Of a stretch of 64,000 nt of DNA, positions 22,101-31,366 are shown piece after piece. The DNA lies in assembly GCA_009746045.1 (NCBI GenBank), contig RPFO01000279.1:1-64000 (forward strand). The letters are read 5' to 3'. The stretch comes from Mesostigma viride. Taxonomy: Eukaryota; Streptophyta; Mesostigmatophyceae; Mesostigmatales; Mesostigmataceae. Each line of letters starts with the position of its first letter. Positions within the stretch are counted from its first letter, which is position 1. The notes beneath the pieces are model-generated. The model had not been told where the DNA came from. It saw only the letters and a program-made list of their open reading frames with translations, and did no database searches. The position numbers were made by a program, and so were the translations under genes.

Positions 22101-25100
22101 TGCAGTTGACTGGGATAGTCACGTGTAGCAGATTGCGTGACCGTCTCATGATAGTAAGGAACAGTCTGCACTGTAACAGCCCCTTCCTAGGGCACCACTA
22201 TTAGTGATAGGTCAGGCCCTATCACGACATTACAGCCGAAGGCACATATTTTCATGAATCTGGCACCCTCTGCTACCAAAAGAAGGGCACTTTTTGACAT
22301 CGCTCTGCCATTTTACACGGGTGGACTGCTATGACTGTCGAGCGCTTCTCTAGGCCGTAAAACATCTAGTTAGTACCCGCTCCACGCGCTCATCCTGCTT
22401 CTGATCAGCACAACTCATGGTACGACAATGCTGCCCTTGCGCGGGCCAACCATCCTGCCAAGGCCTGCAACTTCCTGGCGGGCCACCGTCCACTTTGTGG
22501 TTCGTGGGCAATCACTTGCGCTGATGCATCAAGGCGTCCCAGCAAATGAAAGTTGTTACTATGCCGAATGCGGTACGATGGGAAAGCCCTCTATTTAGGA
22601 TTCGTACAAATGGGGATGGCTTACATCTCAATCCCCTGTCAGGATGAAGAATCCGGTCCGACAAGTGGGGGCTAGGTGCGTTAAACATCATGAGTGCTCA
22701 GGTGTCATACGTGACTGGGTAGCACAACGGACATTGCCAGCTTGCTGCATAATATGCTGGCCAGCTGGCACTAAGGCTCGGCAGGCTATCTGTGGTATAG
22801 TACGTGGAGGTGCGGCATCTACTTATCTTGTGTTTGCCTGCCCGTGCATTGTCACACATAGTGTACACATCGCTCAACACACGGACACAAACTCCTACAG
22901 TATGTACAAAGCTATCAATACAGAATGTGCTATCTATCTGTTTAGGGGAGGATGTCAGAGATGAGGGGGTGTACCATGAGACAGGCAGACATACACTACC
23001 ATCGGCTCATAGGAAAACGGAATACGTTGGTACTCAACAAGAAGGCCGACTTACATGGGCCCAGAGCCTCGAATGCCGAAATGGCATTGACAAGGCCGTA
23101 CCCAGTGTCGACGTCAAAGCCCGATACATCCATGTTGATGGCGGTTTGCTTGAGAAAGTCCGCCACCTGCCATATCCCATCGTGTGGCATACCCGGGAAA
23201 GTAGCAGGCATGTGCAGGCAGGCACACTAATCAGTCCTACAGTCCACATAGACGGAACATGCACATGTACATGGATATGTAACCAGTACAATGTAATATA
23301 TATTTATTAGTAACGTTTCACGTTACCCAACCAATGAGCAAAACCACACAGTGTGAGAGGGCGCAACATATTCAGGAGATTTCACAATATACTACCTCCG
23401 GTGCGAAAAAAAAATCTATGTTTGGGACACTTTGCATGAGTCAAAGCCACGGTCAAGTTTATGGGAATTTTTCAAAGCCCTTTCATGACATCATGCGTAG
23501 AGGTATGTAGCAAAGACCTAATGAAAAAAAACTGGGTCTGGACTCGGAAATTAGAGGCACCACAAAAAGACACGTAGGGGGGTCACCTGGACCTCGGCTA
23601 TTTCTAGCAAACATGGTCGTGCTAAACTAGTGCAAATGAGAGATAGGGACGGTACGTGAGGTGTGACATCACAACCATGCTGGAAGCGTAGCTGGGTGTC
23701 AACCCTCTCAATTGGGGGCCAATAGCACGCCATTTGAGCACAAGATGATGCCTTGGTGCACATGTATAATTTTCAGGGGCATTTCTGCCATGATGTTCTC
23801 TTTGAACCTCAGGTGACATAGAGACTCATAACTTGGCTAAATGAGCAGGTCTTTTACTGCCCTCTTGGGGCAGCATTCCCAAACTAATGTACAACAAATT
23901 GGCACTTTCGCAAGCATAATTAAGGTACCATCAGTGACAGCTGGCCACAGAAATCGCCAGCAAAGTCAAGCTAACCATTGCGTAAGATGAAACACGGTAG
24001 GAATCAGATAAAATTATTAGCAATGCACCATATACAAGCAGGTAAATCCGCCAATGGTTCAGCCTTCGGGATAGATCAGCTCCGGTAGTATTGAAAGTAG
24101 CCGAACAAAATGCTCCATTAATTAATGAACTTATAAAACATAAACAAAAGGAGCTTAATATTACTAACAAAAATACTATTCTTATTGGATTTTCGCGAGA
24201 GGCCATGATAGCAATATACCTAACTTTAACTTTAACTCAAACAGAGCCTGATGGAGCAGCTATTGCTTTTTCGGGCAGGTTATTGCCACCGACTGATCTG
24301 ATTAATAGTTTAACTCCTATATGCTTAATTCATGCAAGTACCATTAGTCTGAGGATGATAAGATTTAGTAGCAGACTCTATGCTCTATACCTTCAATACT
24401 CAAAAACAGTTCAAAAGCATGATGCTCGGTATTTCCCTTGTATTCGCTACCTCTATCAGTGAGAATACGCAGTACTGGAATTCCCTCCTTTTCATACCAC
24501 GGCAGCACTCTATCATTCAGCATATCAGCAGAAGTAATAGCAGATTATTCGGTATAAAGCTTAACATCTGCCACCCTTGAATATGTATCAATGTAAGTTT
24601 ATGTATATACCTTGCCAATAATATAAGTGCACATTAACTTCTCTAAATGCATGGCAAGGGGACCGCTTGGCACACGTTAAAATTAGTGCACTACAATGTT
24701 AGGTGTCCCAATCCTGCCACCCCAGCATGCAGCCATGCAATTCACTAGGAATACACACCAAACAATCAGTGCCCCCCCCCCCCCCCCAGAAAGGGCAGCA
24801 AGAGGCAACTGAGTCCTGGCAACTTGGCTCATAACAAGGACCAAATGTAAAGCTTGCACAACCAGGAGATCAATGATTCAGGCAACTAAAACAGTACGCA
24901 GGGTCCGGACAGTTTCATGCCACATCGACCAGAGTAATTGATTATCTGACAAATCAATCCTTGACGTGATACGCCGGTAGGGAATAACTGATCTTTATTA
25001 TAGTGCTGATTCATGTCTTACTTTTATCGTTATTTAGTACTATACTTAGCACACTAGTCCCCCCCCACCCCCCCACCCCCAAAAAAGGGCAGCACCGTTA

Positions 25101-28100
25101 CGTAGCCAGACATGCAGATTTATCAAATAGCTGAACCGTGTACTTCCCCACGACCCCTCCATTGTCATTTTTCCCACCCACTCGTACTCTGCTATCATCA
25201 TCGGCCCACCCACTCGTACTCTGCCATCATCATCGGCCCACCCACTCGTACTCTGCCATCATCATCGGCCCACCCACTCGTACTCTGCCATCATCATCGG
25301 CCCACCCACTCGTACTCGAGTGACGGGCCACCACCTGACGACGTGAAGCATGGTGGAATATTTGGTAGATATCGGCCCTCGACAGAGACCATGCTGTAGA
25401 GAGTTCATGAAACCCAACAAGGGAACCATGCAGCAGGGGAGCCCTCACACCTGAAGCATCTAACACACTATGCAAACCAGAGGTGACTCCGGTTTTGCGT
25501 GCCATGGCTTCACCTAGGGTTGCGGTAGCATGGCTATTTGTTAATTAAGGCTCCTTTGAGACTCTTTGACACCCAGGTATCATTACTTGAGTAGTACTCA
25601 GAACATTAACGAGGAAACATCTGTCATAGAAAAGTAGAGACGAGAGACACTGGGTAAACGCAACCCTAGCTTGAACCCGCCAGCTTCATGATAAATCTAG
25701 ATCATCCGCCAACCTGCATGCCATGGCACAATTTATCCTACACCTTAGCCTTCCTCACATACAGTGCAAGGGACTCTCCTAACGACAATAATAGAGTTGT
25801 ACTGCCAGCACTCACATCGTCTGGAGACAGGGACGGCCGATACTGCAGCATAAGCGCCACGAACCCCGCCACGTGGGCCGCTCCCGCACCCGGCCCTGCA
25901 AAGTTCTTGAAATTGTTATTATCATAGTCATGTGTGTCATAACTACCATAGAATGTGTTGTCAACATTGGTCGGCCCCACCACGTCTGGCTTCAAGAGCA
26001 CGGTACCCCCCGCAATGGCATTGCCATCCGTATCATAGTAGTTGGGAATACCACCACGAGCACTCCAAGAGTATAGTTCGGGAGGGGAGACGCCAAACTC
26101 CGGTGTCTGGAACGCAGACGCTGACCCGACCGAAATCGCTCCAGCTGTCTTGGTGTGGCCAAAGACAGTGCCACTGTCCGTGCCGAAAGTGTTGAATGTG
26201 ACTGAGCCGATAAGGAAAGCCATCCACAGGTTGCGCGGAGTTATACCGGTGCCGTGATAGATGCGCACGTCATACATGCCGGGGTCCAGCCAAGTATACT
26301 CAAATGGGTTACCAGAGGCACTGGCATCATCAGCAAGTCTGTTATAATCCCAAGCATGGTAGACATCGGTTGGCGACGCAACGCCACCTTTATAGCAGTA
26401 GACGTCCAGGTCACTGAGGGCACCAGGGGCTGTACCACTGGTCGGCCCATCACGATACCAGAGCTGGTCCCAATTTAAAACAAGTAGGGCACCGGTCGAT
26501 GCGACCGTGATTCTCATCACCGTAGCCACGCCGGGGCCCGGGTCAAAGTCATGCATGACCCCATTGGCATCTGAGCCTCCATTACGGAAGGGCGCCGAAT
26601 AGCCCTGTTTGCCCCCGTTGCCCGCGTAGGAGATATACACAGCGCCGTAGGACTTGACTTCATTGACCGCGTCAGCTATTATGCCGTCCATAAACATGGG
26701 CTCGTCGCTACAATTGCATGCACGGCACGAACACCCGGTTCACACGTAAGGACCGAGGGATTACGCACTCAATGAGACGGTAAGTTACAACAACCAACTG
26801 ACAAAAACCAAAACCAAGCTTGCTAGACCTGAACCTGGACCTGGACGAGGGTGGGGGTTAGGGTGAGGGAAAGGGTCAAGTTTACAATGGAAGAAGGAAA
26901 GGGGGGGAATGGGGGAAAGGGAGAGCCCGGGCAGGGGCCGGGGCAGAGAGGCCAGGGGAGGGGGGGGGAGGGAGAGGGGAGGGGGAGGGGGAGGGGAGGG
27001 GGAGGGGGAGGGGAGGGGGAGGGAGGGGAGGGAGGGGGAGGGAGGGGAGGGGGAGGGGAGGGGAGGGGGAGGGGGAGGGGAGGGGGAGGGGAGGGGAGGG
27101 GAGGGGAGGGGGAGGGGGGGGGAGGGGAGGGGGAGGGAGGGAGGGAGGGGGAGGGGAGGGGAGGGAGGGAGGGGGAGGGGGAGGGGAGGGGAGGGGAGGG
27201 GGAGGGGGAGGGGGAGGGAGATAATATCAATCAAGCGAGGCCGCGAGAGAGAAAACTAGCAAAATATTCAATGGATGAGTGAGTCTTAGAAGAGGGTAGT
27301 GAGCAGCAAATGCACAAATCTTCAACCGTTTGAAAGTGTTTTTCGGAGACATTGCTGAGAGATCAGCAAAATGGAACGTGGTGATTAGACTTGAACTACT
27401 AGGCGATTATACTTGAACTAAAATTAATCGTACGTGTCAGACCCCTTTCTCACACGTCTCTTGACCTAAAATTGCCCCATCAATAAAACCACAAACTCTT
27501 CCAGAAACTGGCTCGGCTGGATCTACACACCAGCCTTCACACACACTTGCGATAACAAGACAGTGGCACAAGGCTTTGCAAAGACTAGGAAGTAATAAAC
27601 TTCCTCCATCAAAAGGGCCTGATTGAAATATGACAGTGAAAAGGGAGGATATGCCACCAGGGTTCGAACACGGGACCCACTTTTTGTACGGGCATTACAA
27701 AACTAGAACTAGTTTACTAAAAGAAATGCAAAGAAGGCTCTATCAGCGTCTCAAATTTGGGGTTCCAACGCATGACAGATCTTTGAAGGCGCCAGAGAAA
27801 ATGAGCTCTAGGGTAGGCCAAAGTGATTGTACGGCCTAGTTATCATCTGTTATCTATACCTGCAATATTATAAAGGCATGTGTGTAAGTGCTGACATCAC
27901 GTGTGTAACATTGTGTGTGCAAATGCCAGTGCTGCATGACATCACCTAGATACCTACAGCGTCGACATTTTTCATTGTGCTATAAAAACCAAGAATGTCT
28001 TGATGTAAGCTATTCTAAGGGGGCTCTACACTCCGTAGTACTCTAAGCTAACAGATTATTAACAGATTATAAATAGATACTGGTTTGTAAACCATATGGT

Positions 28101-29123
28101 GCGCTGGCAGTTTATAGACTGCAGCTCATGACTAGAACACAGATGTTGTACCACTTTCCACTAAATTATGAACACTGCCGCGACACATTCAGTATAAAAC
28201 TGTACTTACACGTATTGAAGGCCATCAAAAATCACTTGGCAACCCGCCAGCCGCAATGCCATGATGCCATTGACGTACTCCTGCTTGCCATAAGAGTCAG
28301 CATAGGCGGTGTGGAACCTTATACTGGCCTCTGGGGCAACATCATGAACGATTTGAGCCATGGCACGCCCATCATCCGAAAATGGAACATAAGCGCCGCC
28401 ATAATCCTTGATAATCTCCACATCGCTCGGAAGGTCCCCAGATGCGATGTCCGCCGCCATGCCGTTCTGATTGTTGAACGAATACCCCAGGATGCCGACT
28501 TTCACGCCAGAACCAGTCAGGCCCAGTACCGTGCGCACCACATCTGTACCGATAGCGCTATCGCCTTGGGACGTGGCGGAGCCCGTGCCCACGGACATGG
28601 CTATCGCACGTGTAAAAGCAGGTTTCCACGAACTGATGTACCCGGCAGTCTTCTCGGCAAGAATAGGCATGCTGCTCAATGGCATCCAACATCTCACCCT
28701 CCTTGGACCATCAATATCGCCAAATGTTTCGACACCGAGGGAGCGCAGTACGTCCATAACAGAGGCCTCATCTGCACTTGCGGCAAGCGTGGCCTCCAGC
28801 ACTATCTCAGTTACGGTGCTACCGTAAGTATTATCCGACCCCGGCGCAGCCTTCTGATCACCATCTACATGGCGGGTACGAACCAGGCCGTTGTTGAGCA
28901 AGACAGGGGAAAAAACAGATGGCACCGGCGCGTCACTCGGTTGGTCTTGACGTGTGGACTGGCCTTTGGTTAACGAGGACAGCATTGGATGAATGTCCGG
29001 CCCGATATCGCCATCATTCCGTGCCATTTCAACCTCGGCCGCAGAAGCTACGCGATCGCACACGGATACGGCGAGAAGAAAGAGTAATAACACAGGAGTC
29101 GAATATTTTACGAAGTTCCTCAT
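15828..29123 (-). CDS. Secreted S8/S53-like pseudopeptidase with Cys-rich modules and VWD/root-cap-like domain (7 exons)
   Basis: Coding exons in gene order are 29123-28210, 26707-25816, 23166-23055, 21773-21693, 20984-20910, 18189-17450 and 16175-15828. All junctions are GT-AG, all phases agree, and the sum is 3162 nt (1053 aa). Domains: signal peptide (1-28), propeptide-like region, peptidase-like domain (about 186-635), two short Cys modules (640-692), then a VWD/root-cap-like domain (about 840-1053). The peptidase fold matches the bacterial S53-like group with SDS, DEGRAM and GTS motifs, but here these read GYS, DDGRAM and GPG, so catalysis is probably lost. Likely role: extracellular binding or structural protein, inferred only. 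Introns reach 2-3 kb and are full of tandem repeats. Further small exons in the introns cannot be excluded. Confidence 0.78.
16490..16900. repeat. Intronic minisatellite, CACACCCTATACAT family
   Basis: Degenerate tandem copies of a roughly 14-15-bp unit alternating CACACCCTATACAT and CATGCCCTGTACAT. It lies wholly inside the last intron (16176-17449) of the minus-strand gene. Confidence 0.85.
17450..18189 (-). CDS. Exon 6: linker helices and start of VWD/root-cap-like domain
   Basis: A 740-nt exon, acceptor CATGCAG, donor GTGGGT, giving residues 692-938. The first half is of unknown function, with Cys residues and a helical segment around [15 protein letters not shown]. From residue 842, [18 protein letters not shown] followed by [15 protein letters not shown] matches the opening of VWD-type and plant root-cap domains (DPHF, FDFxG, C-I-T-D). 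Homology is from motif recognition only. Confidence 0.8.
18190..18515 (-). repeat. Intron-end duplication, copy adjoining exon 6
   Basis: Roughly 330 bp similar to 19556-19888 in the same orientation. Both copies include the 3' splice region (CCATGCAG) and the first bases of exon 6 beside them. The GGGGAA-type array separates the two copies. Confidence 0.8.
18509..19547. repeat. (GGGGAA/GGGGGAA)n polypurine array
   Basis: About 1 kb of units of 4-7 bp (GGGGAA, GGGGGAA, GGGAA) with no pyrimidine on the plus strand. It lies inside the intron between exons 5 and 6 of the minus-strand gene. It creates long Pro/Phe/Leu repeat frames on the minus strand that I do not regard as coding. It is a candidate for triplex or G-quadruplex formation and transcription stalling. 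Confidence 0.93.
19548..19888 (-). repeat. Intron-end duplication, distal copy with decoy splice acceptor
   Basis: This copy of the exon-6 3' splice region sits upstream of the polypurine array on the gene strand. It keeps the CCATGCAG acceptor and the first about 10 bp of exon 6, followed by the pyrimidine-rich array instead of exon sequence. Confidence 0.75.
20116..20320 (-). mobile_element. Solo DIRS A repeat
   Basis: The reverse complement matches repeat A of the DIRS element (9234-9441), from GGTGAGCTATGC to CTTTTGCCT, with scattered substitutions. No adjacent ORF or B repeat is present apart from a short AAATGGAT-like remnant at about 20106-20113. It lies in the intron between exons 5 and 6, in the same sense as the host gene. 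Confidence 0.85.
20910..20984 (-). CDS. Exon 5: Cys-rich module 2
   Basis: A 75-nt symmetric phase-1 exon (acceptor TTGCAG, donor GTATGT) encoding ECVQDSDC...LCFSDTHTC. Cysteine spacing parallels exon 4. The same first codon split (G|TG or G|TT) supports duplication of one ancestral exon. Confidence 0.65.
21311..21564. repeat. 43-bp tandem repeat, about 6 copies
   Basis: The unit starts GGACCTAGTAGCCACGGATG, with shorter first and last copies lacking TAGTAG. Copies are nearly identical, indicating recent expansion. It lies in the intron between exons 4 and 5. Confidence 0.93.
21693..21773 (-). CDS. Exon 4: Cys-rich module 1
   Basis: An 81-nt symmetric phase-1 exon (acceptor CTACAG, donor GTACGT) with the pattern ECxxDATC...LCDVSTQTC, four cysteines in 26 residues. 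It is homologous to exon 5. Small symmetric exons of this kind are typical of exon duplication or shuffling in extracellular proteins. Confidence 0.65.
23055..23166 (-). CDS. Exon 3: C-terminal end of peptidase-like fold
   Basis: A 112-nt exon with acceptor GGCAG and donor GTAAGT, encoding [13 protein letters not shown]...[13 protein letters not shown]. The GYGLVNA motif is the usual last helix of subtilase-type domains. It starts in phase 0, matching exon 2, and leaves in phase 1, matching the Cys modules. Confidence 0.8.
24091..24384 (+). pseudogene. Bacterial carboxylesterase/phospholipase-type alpha/beta hydrolase fragment
   Basis: The open segment contains [31 protein letters not shown] and TPICLIHA. 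These match the nucleophile elbow (normally GFSQG) and following strands of the bacterial PF02230-type esterase family. The elbow here reads GFSRE, the sequence diverges after the CLIH motif, and neither the N-terminal strands nor the Asp/His part is present, so it is a decayed fragment. The DNA is markedly AT-rich against GC-rich surroundings. It lies inside intron 2 of the minus-strand gene, on the opposite strand. Rickettsiales-like AT-rich bacteria are a possible source, an inference from composition and recalled similarity. Confidence 0.65.
24407..24636 (-). pseudogene. IS481-type transposase fragment
   Basis: Minus-strand translation gives [15 protein letters not shown], then [20 protein letters not shown] and [17 protein letters not shown]. 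This is the DDE-core pattern of IS481-family transposases (DTYSRVA with the first Asp, LTDRGxEY with the second). Two in-frame stops (after KVYT and after KLYTE) and missing ends make it a pseudogene. It lies just beyond the hydrolase fragment and shares its AT-rich composition, suggesting one bacterial segment. Confidence 0.7.
24700..25170. other. Intron 2 sequence, poly-C runs only
   Basis: Host-like intron sequence with two long C runs (about 24773-24787 and 25061-25080). No exon or RNA gene was recognised. Confidence 0.5.
25180..25317. repeat. 32-bp tandem repeat, about 4 copies
   Basis: The unit is built on CATCATCATCGGCCCACCCA and has an exact period of 32 bp. It lies in intron 2 of the minus-strand gene and has no coding support. 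Confidence 0.92.
25816..26707 (-). CDS. Exon 2: core of peptidase-like domain
   Basis: The acceptor is TTGTAG and the donor GTGAGT, giving residues 305-602. It contains the SYAGNGG region, a central beta-sandwich-like insert (about 370-480) including [11 protein letters not shown], then [25 protein letters not shown] and [14 protein letters not shown] (573-586). In the family the last motif is GTSxxxPHxA with the nucleophilic Ser; here the position is Gly578. The frame is fully open and the codon use matches exon 1, so this reads as a maintained gene and not a decayed one. Confidence 0.85.
26880..27220. repeat. (GGGGA)n-type polypurine array in intron 1
   Basis: Pure-purine tract of GGGGA, GGGGGA and GGGA units, very G-rich. 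It is the second polypurine array in the same gene, in the same orientation as the one at 18509-19547. Confidence 0.93.
27221..28209. other. Intron 1 remainder, nothing coding
   Basis: Unique sequence of moderate AT content. A GGGTTCGAAC word near 27661 resembles an RNA polymerase III B box, but no tRNA fold or A box could be paired with it. Confidence 0.5.
28210..29123 (-). CDS. Exon 1: signal peptide, propeptide, N-terminal half of peptidase-like domain
   Basis: It begins at ATG 29123-29121 and ends at donor GTAAGT in phase 2. Residues 1-28 form a classic signal peptide (basic start, Leu-rich core, cleavage near ASA). The segment [11 protein letters not shown] (208-218) aligns with the catalytic-Asp strand of S8/S53-like enzymes but has Tyr214 where Asp is expected. 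[15 protein letters not shown] (250-264) matches the helix that normally carries Glu (DEGRAM), with Asp251 instead. The protein continues in exon 2 as [13 protein letters not shown]. Confidence 0.85.
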
Positions 29124-29592
29124 CGCCACGAGGATATGTTTTTCAATCCTTGAAGAAAATCCTTGAAGAATGCTGTGACAACTGTAAGATGATAGATCGA
29201 TATCGTGTACAACAACCGGGTCAAATTCTTCCTGGCCAGCCTCGCTGGCGAATCAAAAGTGTGTACACGTAGAATATGGACCTGCCGGCGCCGAATGGAT
29301 CGGTGACAAGATAATGGGAAAAAAGCTCTCACTGCTGCATGGAATGGTGAAATGCCAGAAGATTCTCAAGATTCTCTTTTTGGATCCCGTTGGTCTTTAC
29401 TATGTTGTTGTTGTTGCTGTTGTTGTTGGATCCCCCGCCGCAGAGCTTTACGTTACCATCAGTTAGAAACGCTGCGGGCTTTTGGATCCGTATGGCGTTG
29501 TTGTGTCCCACGCCATGGGCAGCAGAGCCTCTGATATCGCTAGTTTATGGCGAGTTCATGGCGAGTTCATGGCGAGTTGGGGTTCATGGCGA
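29124..29592. other. 5' flank of the pseudopeptidase gene
   Basis: The probable promoter lies here but no TATA box or named element is convincing. Visible structure: a TCCTTGAAGAA direct repeat near 29140-29170, a TTGTTG run near 29405-29428 and a GTTCATGGCGA repeat from 29552 that supplies the target of the adjacent element. Confidence 0.4.
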
Positions 29593-29600
29593 GTTCATGG

Positions 29601-30574
29601 CAGTGTTTTTTTTAGTGGCGATACACCGCCAAATGTGGCGGTGTGGCACTTTTTTTGGCAAAATGTGGCGGTGCCACCCACTTGGACAGGGCACCCAAGA
29701 AGCCACAATTTGGCCGTGCTGTTCTACTTTGTAGTTTCGTTTCGCCACAGGGTGGCCGTGCCTGAAGTTCACTCTAGTACAGGCTACGCCACAATTGGCG
29801 GTGTCAGCCGGTCTTCCGGCCGGCGTTCCGCCACAAGCCTCCCTAGTACTAGAACTACTATGAGTATTACTATGACTGACTGACTTACTGACTGCATAGT
29901 GCATGTACGTAGAGCCCGGCCAAGTGCCAAGTGGCAAGTGGCCCGCTGCCAGAGACCAGAGTGCACTGTGCAGACTGCAGCTTGTGTGCATTTTCTGGCT
30001 TCAGCTGGCTGGCGGCCTGGCGGCTGGCGCCTCAGTTCCAGTCACTCGCCAGCCATACAGTACTGTACTGCATTGCATTGACTATGTGTTTCGACTTTCG
30101 GCACTTCAGTAATCGTTTTGTTAAGCAGTGGCTGTAGTGGTAATCGTTGTTGTTAATTTACCAAGTACGCCCGGCGCCGATGCCTGAGACGGAGACGCTC
30201 GCCCGCCTTGTGTACAGGCATTCACGCCTTAAGTTGGGTTCGAGGTTTTTGGTCAACCCAACTTCAGGCGTGAACCCAACTTAAGGCGTGAATGATTCTA
30301 ATAAATTCTACTAGTTTGAACTTAAGATAATTAAATATACTGTTCTGAACTACTTTGAACTTGGAATGCCAGTACGGCGCCGCGCCGCGCTGACCCCGCT
30401 GCCGGTAGGGTCATTTGCTGCACCAAAAAGCCAGCCCGCCACACGTGGCCGTGCCAAGCCCAATTTTAATTGGCTTAAAGCCACACATTGGCCGAGTAAA
30501 CTGAAGTTTTCATAGTTCGAAACGCCACAAGTGGCCTAGCGCCACTAGTAACGAAAACCTTAAAAAAAACACTG
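29601..30574. mobile_element. hAT-like non-autonomous transposon
   Basis: A 974-bp element with perfect 14-bp terminal inverted repeats, CAGTGTTTTTTTTA at 29601 and its complement ending at 30574. It is flanked by an exact 8-bp duplication GTTCATGG at 29593-29600 and 30575-30582. An 8-bp target duplication and a CA-G-G type terminus are hallmarks of hAT elements. Subterminal regions carry many GTGGCG/CGCCAC words, the arrangement expected for transposase binding sites. No transposase ORF is present, so it must be mobilised in trans. Confidence 0.82.
30220..30293. repeat. 22-bp perfect inverted repeat (hairpin)
   Basis: Arms 30220-30241 and 30272-30293 are exact reverse complements around a 30-bp loop, which itself holds a partial third copy (CAACCCAACTTCAGGCGTGA). 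It lies inside the hAT-like element and may be a nested foldback or a structural feature of the element. Confidence 0.85.
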
Positions 30575-30688
30575 GTTCATGGGTGGGAGAGATGAGCATT
30601 CTTGTTCTTGTTGCCGCCCCCACCCACCGCCGGTGGCTTGCGCCACCTTTACCCTTGTCAACCCGTCGCCCCTCGGGTTGGGGACAAC

Positions 30689-31120
30689 TGTCAGAAGTAT
30701 CGACACACCTGCCTGAAACTAGTACTTATAGTTTAGTGCTAGCTCTGGACTACATGAACGGGCATGTGCCGCATGTTTAAGTTCTGTTCCATAAGTGACC
30801 CAGTCATTCTGTGACTGACCTTGAACTTTGGTCGTGAATGGTTGGCTTGAGATCACGTTATGATTGTAACTGCCACACAGTCAGAAAAGAACCGGTTTGG
30901 TGTGGCCACGTTGTAGGTAGATCATAACTGCTACCCAGTAGCTGAGCCTGGAATTGTTTAAAAGGCGAAGCTACGCACCTTGTTTGCCCTCTCAGTACCT
31001 CACACCTCACACACTCCTGTGGTGGAACTAGCAGCCGGCCAGCTGCCGACTGAGACTTATTTTTATCTGAGTGAAATAAAGTAAAACTTTGTGGCAAACA
31101 TTGTTTTCTCACTCCTAACA
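30689..31120 (+). repeat. Copia 5' LTR
   Basis: 432 bp, TG...CA ends. A TTTAAAAGG word near 30957 could be a TATA-type promoter and AATAAA at 31075-31080 a polyadenylation signal, both in the expected order for U3-R. These assignments are by motif only. Confidence 0.93.
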
Positions 31121-31136
31121 TGGCATCGGAGTGCGG
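31121..31136 (+). promoter_or_regulatory. Copia primer-binding site
   Basis: TGGCATCGGAGTGC starts directly after the 5' LTR. It resembles the TGGTATCAGAGC site used by many Copia elements for initiator-Met tRNA. Which tRNA pairs with it is not shown. Confidence 0.65.
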
Positions 31137-31366
31137 TTCGCACGCCTTTCGACCTGCTTACCGCTGGTAAAAGTCGTTTCCCGAGGCTCTGCTCGCGGTT
31201 GACTTTAGATTTGTGTATTTCGGCGAGATTTGCATGACGACAGCGTAGGCGGAGGTTTGATTCCCGTCTGGCGCGTGATACGAAAGGTGCTTGGTTCGAT
31301 TCCTGGCCGGAATCTATTGGCAACGTTACCTTTTTTTCCGGAGTTTTTTGCTGTTTTTTTGCTGGA

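Noticed and set aside
23931-24206. Minus-strand 91-codon frame with two hydrophobic segments (a possible membrane protein)
   Set aside because: It is the shadow of the bacterial hydrolase fragment on the opposite strand. AT-rich antisense DNA gives Ile/Leu/Phe-rich peptides.
27655-27685. SINE or tRNA remnant from GGGTTCGAACACGGGACC
   Set aside because: Only a B-box-like word is present. No cloverleaf, A box or tail could be identified.
31240-31312. tRNA gene, from GGTTCGATTCC and GGTTTGATTCC words
   Set aside because: The T-stem does not pair and there is no A box or acceptor stem. The words lie in the Copia leader.
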